Of a stretch of 64,000 bases of DNA, positions 16,737-25,091 are shown piece by piece. The notes under the pieces were generated by a model that was not told the DNA's origin, did not search any database, and saw only the letters and a list, made by a program, of their open reading frames with translations. A program made the translations under genes and the position numbers. This DNA is from JADMIH01 sp035274425 (GTDB lineage: Bacteria > Chloroflexota > Chloroflexia > QHBQ01 > JADMIH01): assembly GCA_035274425.1 (NCBI GenBank), contig DATEOC010000083.1, positions 23,709-87,708 of the forward strand. Reading direction: 5' to 3'. The stretch's first letter is position 1; the number at the start of each line of letters is the position of its first letter.

Positions 16737-18274
16737 GTCACACGGACGACACACGTACAAAATCAACACCTTCGAACGGCAACACTCGTCCGACCCGCCC
16801 TACCGCGCCCTCAGCGAGACCTAATCCTGCGCTCCAAAGCGGCAGATCTACAACCCCGTTTCGCCCGCAAGGCGCGCAAGCACCCGGAGTGAAGTCTACT
16901 GCACCCAACGCCGGTACAGCCGCCAGGGCAACGGCCGTAATTCGCAATCGCAAGCGGCGCAGGCGCATCGTGCAACTGGTCATACTGCTCGTGGCGGCGC
17001 TCCTGATAGGGGCCGGGGTGCTCGTAGCGACTGTGGTCGGCCCGACAGTTGGCGCATTGCTGGGCGCGGGTAGGGTGATATTCACGACCCCGGTGGTTGA
17101 GCGCGTAGGGCCGGGAGGTACTGCCGTAGCAGCGCCAACCCCGCCCTGGTCCGACAAGGGCTCTATAAATATCCTCCTCCTGGGTCTTGACTTCCGGGGT
17201 GAGGAGAACGATACTCGCGCCGATACGCAGATCGTAGTGCACATTGACCTGGCGGCGAAGACCGCCTCGATGCTCTCCATACCCCGCGATTTGTGGGTGA
17301 CAATCCCAGGCTTCGGCGAGGGGCGCATCAACTCCTCATACCAGCTGGGTGAGAACAATAAGGATACGATACCGGGTGGCGGGCCGAACCTCGCGATGTC
17401 CACCATACAGCAGAACTTCGGCATCCCCATCCATTATTTCGCGCAGGTTGACTTTGTCGGGTTTGAGCGGGTGCTGGATGCGATGGGCGGCATTATGGTA
17501 GACGTGCCGAGGCCGCTCGTGGACAACGAGTACCCGCTTGTAAACTTCGGAGCGACCAGGATTTACATACCCGCAGGGTTACAGCACATGGACGGGCGCA
17601 CAGCCCTACAATATGCGCGCTCGCGCCATGCCGATAATGACATTGGCCGTAATGCGCGCCAGCAACAGGTGCTGCTCGCGCTGAAGCAGCAGGGTCTCAA
17701 CCTTAACATCGTCTCGCATCTAACCGATATAGTGAATGAGCTGGCCGGGGCAGTGAAGACCGACCTGACCTTTCTACAGTTGACAGCCCTCGCGCAGCTC
17801 GCGAAGGACATTGGGCCTTCGTCCATACAAACGCTGTTGATAGACATTCCCCTGGTGAACCCGACCGTGCTGGTGAGTGGCGCGGACGTGCTCATGCCGG
17901 ACTGGAGCCTGATACGTCCTAAGGTATTGCAGATGTTTGGCGACCCGAAGCTCGCGAAGGAGGCCGCGCGTATCTCCGTACTGAACGGCACCGAAGTGGG
18001 CGGCGTAGCTCGAAAGACGGGTGATTTGCTTATCGCCCAGGGCCTATCTGTGGTTAACGTCGCTTCCGCCCCCGATGCAGGCAGCCACCCCGTCACCACT
18101 ATTACCGACTACAGCGGGGGCACCAAGCAAAACACCATCGCGGCGCTGGCGAAGGAGTTAGGCATCGATCCAGCCGATGTCATCGAGGGAGACCCAGCAA
18201 AGGCCCCTCTCGCGACCTCGGATGGGGAGGCCGTAGATATCGTCATCATCGTCGGGGACGACAGGGCGAATTAG
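16733..18274 (+). CDS. LytR-CpsA-Psr (LCP) family cell-wall glycopolymer ligase
   Basis: 513 residues. A basic proline/threonine-rich cytoplasmic N-terminus (1-80), one transmembrane segment (about 81-105), the LCP domain with NILLLGLDFRGEENDTRADT, SMLSIPRDLWV, GRINSSYQLG and ALQYARSRHADNDIGRNARQ, and a C-terminal LytR_C domain (about 415-510, ISVLNGTEVGGVARKTGDLL). LCP enzymes transfer lipid-linked polymers to peptidoglycan or related carriers outside the membrane. The conserved Asp and Arg residues of the pyrophosphate pocket are present. The start is GTG, overlapping the permease stop. Confidence 0.93.
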   Translation: MSHTDDTRTKSTPSNGNTRPTRPTAPSARPNPALQSGRSTTPFRPQGAQAPGVKSTAPNAGTAARATAVIRNRKRRRRIVQLVILLVAALLIGAGVLVATVVGPTVGALLGAGRVIFTTPVVERVGPGGTAVAAPTPPWSDKGSINILLLGLDFRGEENDTRADTQIVVHIDLAAKTASMLSIPRDLWVTIPGFGEGRINSSYQLGENNKDTIPGGGPNLAMSTIQQNFGIPIHYFAQVDFVGFERVLDAMGGIMVDVPRPLVDNEYPLVNFGATRIYIPAGLQHMDGRTALQYARSRHADNDIGRNARQQQVLLALKQQGLNLNIVSHLTDIVNELAGAVKTDLTFLQLTALAQLAKDIGPSSIQTLLIDIPLVNPTVLVSGADVLMPDWSLIRPKVLQMFGDPKLAKEAARISVLNGTEVGGVARKTGDLLIAQGLSVVNVASAPDAGSHPVTTITDYSGGTKQNTIAALAKELGIDPADVIEGDPAKAPLATSDGEAVDIVIIVGDDRAN

Positions 18275-18277
18275 CCG

Positions 18278-19195
18278 ATGGTAGCCCAGACTCTACTTGA
18301 GGCGTCCGCAAAGCCCCCAACCACTGCGACATGGAGGCTTGTCTGCGGGTTCGACCTGGATGGCGCGGCCAACATGGCAGTCGACGAAGCCCTTCTCGAA
18401 TCGGTGATAGCGGGCGGGCAGCCTGTCGTGCGCTTCTACACGTGGTCTCCGGCTACCCTCTCTCTTGGGGTGAACCAGGCTGTTGGAGAGATTGATCGTG
18501 CTGCCTGCGATGCGCAAGGTTTTGGACTGGTGCGGCGTATCACGGGTGGCCGGGCCGTGCTCCACCAGTACGAGCTTACTTACGCGGTGATAGCGCGGGA
18601 GAATGATCCTCGCGTATCAGGCGGGGTGCTCGAGTCGTATCGCAAGATCAGCGCGGGGTTGGTAGGTGGCTTGCAGATGCTGGGGGCAAATGTGGAGCTT
18701 TCATCGTACAACCGCGAGCTGCACGCTGCTATCGCCTCTGAGAGACGACGCCGCGACCTGGGTCTTGGACAGGAAATGGAAGTAGAAAGCGCGCATGGCG
18801 CGGTCTGCTTCGATGCGGCGTCCGCTTATGAGCTTACGGCAGGCGGCAAGAAGCTGGTAGGGAGTGCGCAGGCGAGGCGTGGCGGGGCGATATTGCAACA
18901 CGGCTCCATCCTGCTCGATATTGACTGGGAGGCATGGGCTTCGGTATTCTCTTATGCATCAGAAGCAGGGAGGGAGCGCGCATTGAGGAGATTACCCGCG
19001 CGCATAACCTCATTGAAGCAGGAGCTTGGCAGGGACATATCCCCTGGTGAGGTTGTGGAGGCTCTACGGGCCGCATTTGAGCACACGCTGGGGATTAGCC
19101 TGGAGCCTGCGACGTTGAACGAAGAAGAGAGTATGGCTGCTCGCCGGTTGGCGAAGGAAAAATATGGCGCGGAAGTGTGGACTACGCGCACCTGA
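18278..19195 (+). CDS. Lipoate-protein ligase A / octanoyltransferase (LplA/LipM family)
   Basis: 305 residues with the BPL/LPL catalytic fold: MAVDEALLESV, VRFYTWSPATLSLGVNQ, VRRITGGRAVLHQYELTYAV and the catalytic-lysine region GGKKLVGSAQARRGGAILQHGSILLD (cited in part). It attaches lipoate or octanoate to E2 or GcvH proteins. The absence of a LplA-type C-terminal accessory domain (the tail is ~60 residues) leaves both ligase and LipM-like octanoyltransferase open. It begins 3 nt after the LCP stop and precedes dihydrolipoamide dehydrogenase, which fits lipoyl metabolism. Confidence 0.88.
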   Translation: MVAQTLLEASAKPPTTATWRLVCGFDLDGAANMAVDEALLESVIAGGQPVVRFYTWSPATLSLGVNQAVGEIDRAACDAQGFGLVRRITGGRAVLHQYELTYAVIARENDPRVSGGVLESYRKISAGLVGGLQMLGANVELSSYNRELHAAIASERRRRDLGLGQEMEVESAHGAVCFDAASAYELTAGGKKLVGSAQARRGGAILQHGSILLDIDWEAWASVFSYASEAGRERALRRLPARITSLKQELGRDISPGEVVEALRAAFEHTLGISLEPATLNEEESMAARRLAKEKYGAEVWTTRT

Positions 19196-19237
19196 ACCTT
19201 GAATACTCAAGCAAAATATATTGAGAGGGTATGATAT

Positions 19238-20680
19238 ATGTCGGACAACACTAATAACACAGAATATGATATAGCGATAATTGGGGCGGGGCCAGGGGGG
19301 TACGTGGCTGCCCTGTATGGCGCGCTCAAGGGCGCGAAGATAGCCATCATCGAGAAGGACAAACGGCTTGGGGGGACGTGCCTCCTGCGCGGGTGCATAC
19401 CCTCGAAGGCGATGGTCAAGACCGCCGAGTATATGCTGGCTATGAGCCACGCTGAGAAGTACGGCCTGGCCCTCGCCGGTAGCATCGGTGTGGACTGGGA
19501 GAAAACGGTAGCACGCAAGGACAAGGTGGTGGACGGCCTCACCAGCGGCCTCAACGGGCTGATGAAGGCGCGCAAGGTTGACGTTATACAGGGGCATGGG
19601 ACACTCACCGCGCTTAACACGATCAATGTGGACGGGCGGGAAGTGCGTGCAAAGAACGTGATTATCGCCACAGGCTCCGGCACGATGCTGCCGAAGGACG
19701 TGCCGGGTGGGGACCTGCCCGGCGTGATTACCTCCGATGAAATCCTCGATGCGGACCTGACTTTGAAGGCGCTGCCAAAGATGCCACAGAGCATGATCAT
19801 CGTGGGTGGGGGGATCGTGGGAATGGAGTTTGCCTCTATCTTTAATGCCTACGGGTGCAAAGTTACGGTTGTGGTCTCGTCCCCTCGCGTGTTACGCCTC
19901 GTTGACGAGGAGATAGCGCGGCGCTTCACGCAGCTGGCGAAGACGCAGGGGATAGAGATAGTAACCCGCTCCGACGTTACGAAGATAGCCGAAGGGGGCA
20001 AGGGCGGCGGCCTCAAGGTGACTATCAAGAATGCAGAGACGGGCGCTGAGGAAGAGCGAAACGTAGAGAATGTGCTGTGGGCGAAAGGTCGCTCGCCATA
20101 CACCGAGAAGCTCGGCATAAAGGAGTTGGGTGTCCAGTTGGAGCGGGGCTACATCCAGGTGGACGAGCGGATGATGACCTCCGTAGATGGCCTGTACGCG
20201 ATTGGGGACGTGGTGCCTACCCCGATGCTGGCGCACGTCGCCTCGTGGGAGGGGGAGATCGCGGTGGACAATATCCTGGGGCACTACCGGGCAGCCGACT
20301 ACGGCGCGGTGCCCGACGTGATTTTCACGATACCCGAAATCTCATCGGTCGGGATGACGGAGGGGCAGGCTAAGGAGCGAGGGATCCCGGTGAAGGTGAC
20401 AAAGTTCCCGTTCGCCGCGCTGGGCCGCGCGCAGGCGATAGGGGAGCCTGATGGCCTGGTGAAGATGGTGTGCGATCCAGGTTCAGGCGTCATCCTGGGG
20501 ATGCAGATCATGGGCGCGCACGCCTCCGACGTGATTGCGGAGTGTACTCTTGCGGTGCAGCAGGGGATTACAGCCGAGGAGCTTGCCCACACCATACATG
20601 CTCACCCGACGATGCCGGAGGCCGTCGCCGAGACCGCCTTCTCCCAGATACTCGGCTCACCTGTGCACGCAAATCGTTAG
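19238..20680 (+). CDS. lpdA: Dihydrolipoamide dehydrogenase (E3)
   Basis: 480 residues. FAD-binding GAGPGGYVAAL near the N-terminus, redox-active disulfide in GGTCLLRGCIPSK, NAD-binding VGGGIVGMEFASIF, second FAD motif TSVDGLYAIGDVV, and the C-terminal His-Glu pair in HAHPTMPEAV. It reoxidises dihydrolipoyl groups of 2-oxoacid dehydrogenases or the glycine cleavage system. It follows the lipoate ligase gene after 42 nt, so the pair forms a lipoyl-maintenance unit. E1/E2 genes are not in the window. Confidence 0.96.
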   Translation: MSDNTNNTEYDIAIIGAGPGGYVAALYGALKGAKIAIIEKDKRLGGTCLLRGCIPSKAMVKTAEYMLAMSHAEKYGLALAGSIGVDWEKTVARKDKVVDGLTSGLNGLMKARKVDVIQGHGTLTALNTINVDGREVRAKNVIIATGSGTMLPKDVPGGDLPGVITSDEILDADLTLKALPKMPQSMIIVGGGIVGMEFASIFNAYGCKVTVVVSSPRVLRLVDEEIARRFTQLAKTQGIEIVTRSDVTKIAEGGKGGGLKVTIKNAETGAEEERNVENVLWAKGRSPYTEKLGIKELGVQLERGYIQVDERMMTSVDGLYAIGDVVPTPMLAHVASWEGEIAVDNILGHYRAADYGAVPDVIFTIPEISSVGMTEGQAKERGIPVKVTKFPFAALGRAQAIGEPDGLVKMVCDPGSGVILGMQIMGAHASDVIAECTLAVQQGITAEELAHTIHAHPTMPEAVAETAFSQILGSPVHANR

Positions 20681-20741
20681 GGGAACATATCAGTTTATCT
20701 TTTGTTTCGTTTGGAACGGAAGATGAACTGGAGAAAAAAAT

Positions 20742-21908
20742 ATGATTTATGACACTGTTGTGGTCGGCGGCGGGGTCATGGGGTTGGCTACTGCCTACTC
20801 GCTTCTGAAGCGTGGGCTTCGCCGGGTGATTGTGCTTGAGCGTGAGACAATCGGGCATGACCGCGCCGCCTCCACCGACAACACCAAAGCGATACGCTAC
20901 GAGTACGCTGAGTGGGAGCAATACTCTCTCATGGTCGGGCGCGCCATTGAGCTGTGGCGCGAGCTTGAAGCCCGTTCCGGCGCCGAACTTTACGTCAATT
21001 CTGGTGTGCTCTGCTGGGGGCGTGATGAGGCGCGCTATGCCCGCAAGTCGTTCAAGACACTATCCCGCCTGGGCCTCCCGATACGAGAGGTCAGCCTGGA
21101 GGAGATGTGCCAACTCTACCCGGAGTTCAGCCCGGCTGACATCACCTATGCGACGGTGAACACGGAAGGCGGTTTCTTACGAGCTTCGCGGTGCGTGTCC
21201 ACTCTCGCTACGCTAGTGCGCGAGATGGGCGGTGAGATACGAGAGGGGTGTCACGTCACGGGGCTTTCCCAGCGCGGACAGGCTACCGAGGTTGAAGTGA
21301 GCGGCGGGGAGCGGGTAGCAGCTTCCCATCTGGTGCTGGCGGCTGGGGCGTGGGGTGCAAGCTTGCTTCCATCTATGGGAATCACACTGCCTCTGTCCGC
21401 GCACAAGCAGCAAGTAATGTACATAAGTGGTCTGCCCGACAGCTTCAGCGCGGGACGCTTTCCGGTCTTCCTCAACCTGGATAACGACTTCTATGGTTTC
21501 CCCCTGGACGAGGCAGGTCTTCTCAAGGTGTCGGTGCATTACCCTGGGCCGCTGGTCGATCCTGACGTGCCTGAGCCGCCCAACCCGGGTTACGATGACA
21601 CGCTGCGCGCATTGGTGCGGACCTATATCCCACGCGCCGCCGAAGGGAGAGTGCCCCTCTCCAGGGTGTGCATGTACGCAATGACGCCTGACGAGGACTT
21701 TATCCTGGACCGCGTGCCAGGGTATGAGAGTGTATTTGTGGCGGCAGGCTTCTCCGGCCACGGCTTCAAGTTCGGGCCTGTGATAGGGGATATGATGGCT
21801 GCCCTTGTGCTGGGCGAGCGTGCCGAGTTCTCTCTTGAGCCGTTTGCGCTCTCTCGATTCGAGGCTTCAGGTAGTATGGGTAATAAAAAGGCAGATCCGC
21901 GCCCGTAG
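20742..21908 (+). CDS. FAD-dependent amine oxidase of the sarcosine / N-methyltryptophan oxidase type
   Basis: 388 residues, DAO fold. The N-terminal Rossmann motif is VVGGGVMGLATAYSLLKRG, followed by the MSOX/MTOX-like HDRAASTDNTKAIRYEY segment and C-terminal MTPDEDFILDRVPG ... AAGFSGHGFKFGPVIGDMMA, both typical of monomeric sarcosine oxidase and relatives. It should oxidise a secondary amine and make H2O2. The cysteine that covalently binds FAD in MSOX lies near the C-terminus and has no obvious counterpart here (HGFKFGPV replaces the C-containing motif), so FAD may be non-covalent. GGAG sits 8 nt before the ATG. Confidence 0.87.
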   Translation: MIYDTVVVGGGVMGLATAYSLLKRGLRRVIVLERETIGHDRAASTDNTKAIRYEYAEWEQYSLMVGRAIELWRELEARSGAELYVNSGVLCWGRDEARYARKSFKTLSRLGLPIREVSLEEMCQLYPEFSPADITYATVNTEGGFLRASRCVSTLATLVREMGGEIREGCHVTGLSQRGQATEVEVSGGERVAASHLVLAAGAWGASLLPSMGITLPLSAHKQQVMYISGLPDSFSAGRFPVFLNLDNDFYGFPLDEAGLLKVSVHYPGPLVDPDVPEPPNPGYDDTLRALVRTYIPRAAEGRVPLSRVCMYAMTPDEDFILDRVPGYESVFVAAGFSGHGFKFGPVIGDMMAALVLGERAEFSLEPFALSRFEASGSMGNKKADPRP

Positions 21909-21944
21909 GGGCACGGAGCGTAGCGATGCACGTCGTGCCCCTAC
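21905..21944. repeat. GTAGGGGCACG-type palindrome
   Basis: Arms GTAGGGGCACG (21905-21915) and CGTGCCCCTAC (21934-21944) with an 18-nt loop. The left arm overlaps the last codons of the amine oxidase gene, so the element also provides a terminator-like hairpin. Confidence 0.75.
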
Positions 21945-22051
21945 TGTCCAAGAATAATGTAACCCATGACACGGTTTTCGCGTATAATATAGTGTGAATG
22001 ACGATTTCGCGGCGCTCAATGGTGCCGTTGATTTTGAAAAGGAGTTTGGAA

Positions 22052-22780
22052 ATGTTTTTCGATTTTAGATATCTGTTGTTTGTCATGGTCCCGACCGTGC
22101 TACTCATGCTGTTCGCATCGTGGTGGGTGAAGAGCGCGTTTACCAGGGCGTCCAAGATACCCAATATGCAGCGCATCACGGGAGCGCAGGCTGCTCGCCG
22201 CATCCTCGATAGCGCGGGCCTGTCGAACGTGCCTGTAGAGCCGACGCGCCCGCATGGCTTCTCGATGAACAGTGGAGCCACACCTGACCTGGACGATCAC
22301 TACGATCCTACCCAGAAGGTGCTCAGGCTGTCGCCTGCGGTGTATGCCGGCGCTTCGGTGGCCGCGCTGGGTGTGGCCGCTCACGAAGCGGGTCACGCGA
22401 TCCAGGACGCTCAAGGTTACTCTCTGATGAGGATGAGGAGCGCGCTTGTACCCGCCGCTAACCTCGGCTCGAACTTTGGTTTCATACTGATTTTCGCCGG
22501 GATAATCTTGCAGATTACCGGCCTCGCCTGGCTGGGTGTAGGGGCGTTCGCCCTCGGCACGCTCTTCGCGCTGCTGACCCTCCCGGTGGAGCTTGATGCA
22601 AGTTCGCGTGCCATGAAGCTGCTCACGACTACGGGGATGGTGGACCGCACGGAGCACGGGCAGGCCAAGTCCGTCCTGACTGCGGCGGCCTTCACCTACG
22701 TGGCTGGCCTGGCGGTATCGGTCCTGAACCTGCTGTACTACGTGATGCTGGTCTCAGGCATGGGTCGCAGCCAAGACTAA
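22052..22780 (+). CDS. YugP-type zinc metallopeptidase, membrane protein
   Basis: About 242 residues. An N-terminal transmembrane segment (YLLFVMVPTVLLMLFASWW), the zinc site HEAGH in AAHEAGHAIQDAQGYS with the preceding AVYAGASVAALGVAA helix, and further transmembrane segments at about 140-185 and 215-237. This is the Zn_peptidase_2 (YugP) family, of unknown substrate. The ATG at 22052 is chosen because AAGGAG lies 7 nt upstream; an 18-codon upstream extension has no ribosome site. A TATAAT at 21983-21988 may be its -10 box. A long hairpin follows the stop. Confidence 0.88.
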   Translation: MFFDFRYLLFVMVPTVLLMLFASWWVKSAFTRASKIPNMQRITGAQAARRILDSAGLSNVPVEPTRPHGFSMNSGATPDLDDHYDPTQKVLRLSPAVYAGASVAALGVAAHEAGHAIQDAQGYSLMRMRSALVPAANLGSNFGFILIFAGIILQITGLAWLGVGAFALGTLFALLTLPVELDASSRAMKLLTTTGMVDRTEHGQAKSVLTAAAFTYVAGLAVSVLNLLYYVMLVSGMGRSQD

Positions 22781-22809
22781 TCTTCATCTCCCTTGCTGGG
22801 GATTTTAGG

Positions 22810-22860
22810 TAAAGATAAAAATGAAGGGTTGGCTCAGCCAACCCTTCATTTTTATCTTTA
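22810..22860. terminator. Perfect 25-bp hairpin between the YugP-like gene and rlmN
   Basis: Arms 22810-22834 and 22836-22860 are exact complements around one base. The outer 3' arm is T-rich (ATTTTTATCTTTA), so it can act as an intrinsic terminator. rlmN starts 30 nt later. Confidence 0.8.
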
Positions 22861-22877
22861 TCGAGAGGTTATATTGG

Positions 22878-22883
22878 TATAAT
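22878..22883 (+). promoter_or_regulatory. TATAAT -10 box placing rlmN on a near-leaderless transcript
   Basis: TATAAT ends 6 nt before the rlmN ATG (22890), so a start site at normal distance would fall on the ATG itself. The -35 region (22855-22860) is poor and lies in the hairpin arm. Confidence 0.45.
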
Positions 22884-22889
22884 TGAGGT

Positions 22890-24263
22890 ATGGAAGATAA
22901 TGGCCGCGTTGCAGCGGCAATTCAATTGCAGAAGCGAGACCTCAGGCAGAACGTATTTGATCTCACGCCGGAGAAGCTGACCGCGCTCCTTGCGGACTGG
23001 GGTGAGCCTCCTTACCGCGCTCGCCAGGTGCTCCATTGGGTCTACAAGGAGCTTGTAACCGACTTCTCGCAGATGACCAACCTGCCCCTGGCGCTGCGCA
23101 GCAAGCTGGAAGAGCACCTGCGTATCGGCTCGGCGGAACTGGTCGCCCAGAAGATTTCCTCCGATGGGTGGACGCGTAAGGTGCTGCTCAAGATGCGCGA
23201 TGGGAGCACGGTAGAGGCTGTGCTAATGCTCTATCACGACCGGGCGACGGTGTGCGTTTCATCACAGGTGGGGTGCGCGATGGGTTGCACATTCTGCGCT
23301 ACCGGGCAGATGGGGTTCACGCGCAACCTCACTTCAGGGGAGATCGTAGAGCAGGTAATCTGGTTCAACAGGTGGCTTCGCGACCACCCCCACAGGCCAA
23401 CGCCTGAAGCGGGAAGGGGCGCTCAGTATGGGGCGGAAGGGAAAAGGATAAAGGAAAAAGGAAGAAATGCTGGGCGGGGTATGCGCCAGGGTGTCCAATC
23501 TCTGGGAAGGGATGGCGTGTTGGGCAAGGTTGCATCTCGCAATGTAGTCAATGAAGATGTGTGGCATACAACCAACACCGACCAAAGCGCGCGTGAGATC
23601 AAGGCTATTACCAATATTGTCTTCATGGGGATGGGCGAACCACTAGTGAATTATGCTAACTTGTGGGGGGCGATACGCACACTCAACTCTCCGCAGTGTG
23701 TGGGCCTGGGGGCGCGCCGCCTGACCGTTTCGACGGTGGGGATTGTGCCGAGGATAAGGCAGTTCGCTAAAGAGGAGTTAGCGGTGAACCTGGCGGTATC
23801 GCTGCACGCGTCCAATGATGCTCTTCGCAGCTCGATGGTCCCCATCAATCTTCGCTATCCTATCGCGGACCTCATGGCGGCCTGTCGCGACTACGTTGAG
23901 ATCTCCCACCGCCGCATCACTTTCGAGTACGTGCTGATAAATGGCGTCAATGATAGCCTGGAGCACGCCGCCGAGTTGCGCGACCTTTTGAAAGGGATGC
24001 TTTGCCACCTCAACCTGATTCCGCTGAACCCCGTGCCTGGTACGGGTATGAGCGCCACGCATCGCGAGCGGGTCTTTGCCTTCCAGAAGGTTGTGGAGGA
24101 GGCGGGTATCTCGACTACAGTGCGAATAGAGCGCGGGGTGGACATCGCCGCCGCGTGCGGGCAGTTGAAGGTTGAAGAGGAGCCGAATTCTAAGCGCCGC
24201 TCGCTCAACCCAGAGCTGGTGCGAGCGCACGTGCAAGCTGATCTCGCTTCGACTTCTGTATAG
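22890..24263 (+). CDS. rlmN: 23S rRNA / tRNA adenine-C2 methyltransferase RlmN with a ~70-residue insertion
   Basis: 457 residues, against ~345-390 usual. The radical-SAM cluster cysteines are C129, C133 and C136 in VGCAMGCTFCATGQMGF; SAM motif VFMGMGEPL; the methyl-carrying cysteine is in DIAAACGQL near the C-terminus. It makes m2A2503 in 23S rRNA and m2A37 in some tRNAs. Between EIVEQVIWFNRWLR and TNIVFMGMGEP, where the family normally has ~10 residues, there are about 70 extra (roughly 164-237; nucleotides 23379-23600), rich in G, R and K and including KRIKEKGRNAGRGMRQG. The DNA there contains GGATAAA/GGAAAAA heptads (23440-23464). Reading frame and catalytic residues are intact, so the protein is probably active. 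Confidence 0.93.
   Translation: MEDNGRVAAAIQLQKRDLRQNVFDLTPEKLTALLADWGEPPYRARQVLHWVYKELVTDFSQMTNLPLALRSKLEEHLRIGSAELVAQKISSDGWTRKVLLKMRDGSTVEAVLMLYHDRATVCVSSQVGCAMGCTFCATGQMGFTRNLTSGEIVEQVIWFNRWLRDHPHRPTPEAGRGAQYGAEGKRIKEKGRNAGRGMRQGVQSLGRDGVLGKVASRNVVNEDVWHTTNTDQSAREIKAITNIVFMGMGEPLVNYANLWGAIRTLNSPQCVGLGARRLTVSTVGIVPRIRQFAKEELAVNLAVSLHASNDALRSSMVPINLRYPIADLMAACRDYVEISHRRITFEYVLINGVNDSLEHAAELRDLLKGMLCHLNLIPLNPVPGTGMSATHRERVFAFQKVVEEAGISTTVRIERGVDIAAACGQLKVEEEPNSKRRSLNPELVRAHVQADLASTSV
23440..23464. repeat. GGATAAA/GGAAAAA heptads inside the rlmN insertion
   Basis: GGAAAA, GGATAAA, GGAAAAA, GGAAG. The same units build the long palindrome at 48662-48744. Here they are translated (GKRIKEKG). 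Confidence 0.6.
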
Positions 24264-24270
24264 GAAAACC

Positions 24271-24333
24271 AATCTTCTTTTACTCACAAAAATTGGTCCC
24301 GGCGGGACCAATTTTTGTGAGTAAAAGAAGATT
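24271..24333. terminator. Perfect 30-bp hairpin between convergent rlmN and phosphatidyltransferase genes
   Basis: Arms 24271-24300 and 24304-24333 are exact complements around GGC. It lies 7 nt after the rlmN stop and 32 nt after the end of the opposing gene. Symmetric, so a bidirectional terminator. Confidence 0.82.
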
Positions 24334-24365
24334 CCCTATTAGAGATGCTCGTAAGTGCTCTGCCT

Positions 24366-24971
24366 TTAAGGTTGGCGCTTCCCGGACGTAACCTGCCAGA
24401 CGTAGATGATGCGCTGTATGGCGGTGATTTGGGTGCCTACGGCCAGCACCCAAAGTGCGGGCACCAGGAGGACGGTGGCAAAGAGCAGCCCGACCGCGAG
24501 TATCACTATGCGCTCCGGACGTGCCATGATGCCCACTTCATTCTTGATTTTGAGAGCGCCTGCGCGCGCCCTCGCGTAGCTGATCATTGTTGAGCCGACC
24601 AGGATGACATAGATAAGGATAATCTCGATCAGGCCCTGGGAGTTCGGCCTGTAATAGTAGTAGAGGAGCAGTCCGAATAGCACTATTGCCTCGGAATAGC
24701 GGTCTACAACCGAGTCGAGGAAAGCGCCGAAGTCGCTGACGCGATTGGTTATTTTGGCGAGCGCACCGTCCAGCATGTCGAACAGCCCGGCGAAGATCAT
24801 CATCAGGCCGCCCGCTACCAGGTGCTCTGTGGCGAGTAGATAGGCGACCACGCCGTTCAGCACCAACCCGAAGAGGGTCAGCATATTGGGCGTGATAGGG
24901 GTCTTGACGAATATCTGCGCGGCATTGCGGGCGATATTGCGCGCCCAGCCTTGCAGCCTCTGAGTAAACAA
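24366..24971 (-). CDS. CDP-alcohol phosphatidyltransferase (PgsA / PI-phosphate synthase family)
   Basis: 201 residues with about six transmembrane segments. The CDP-alcohol signature is nearly complete: DMLDGALAK, then G after eight residues and D and D at the right spacing (FGAFLDSVVDRYSE). The usual AR of DGxxAR is AK here. The enzyme joins CDP-diacylglycerol with an alcohol such as glycerol-3-phosphate or inositol-phosphate. Its place downstream of a PimA-like glycosyltransferase on the same strand favours the inositol-phosphate type, as in actinobacterial pgsA-pimA loci, but this is an inference. The start is TTG with GGAGG 6 nt upstream. Confidence 0.87.
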   Translation of the reverse strand: MFTQRLQGWARNIARNAAQIFVKTPITPNMLTLFGLVLNGVVAYLLATEHLVAGGLMMIFAGLFDMLDGALAKITNRVSDFGAFLDSVVDRYSEAIVLFGLLLYYYYRPNSQGLIEIILIYVILVGSTMISYARARAGALKIKNEVGIMARPERIVILAVGLLFATVLLVPALWVLAVGTQITAIQRIIYVWQVTSGKRQP

Positions 24972-25024
24972 GGTGATCCTCCGGGACCTACGACTTTTAC
25001 AGGCTGGAATTATAACATAAGGGG

Positions 25025-25081
25025 ATATTGAATAATCTCTCGAAAATTACCGCTGGTGATTTTCGAGAGATTATTCAATAT
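25025..25081. terminator. 23-27 bp hairpin between the glycosyltransferase and phosphatidyltransferase genes
   Basis: Arms 25025-25047 and 25059-25081 match perfectly; four more pairs (one G-U) close on loop GCT. It separates two genes on the same strand, so the phosphatidyltransferase may have its own promoter or be reached by read-through. Confidence 0.75.
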
Positions 25082-25091
25082 TAGTGGAAAT

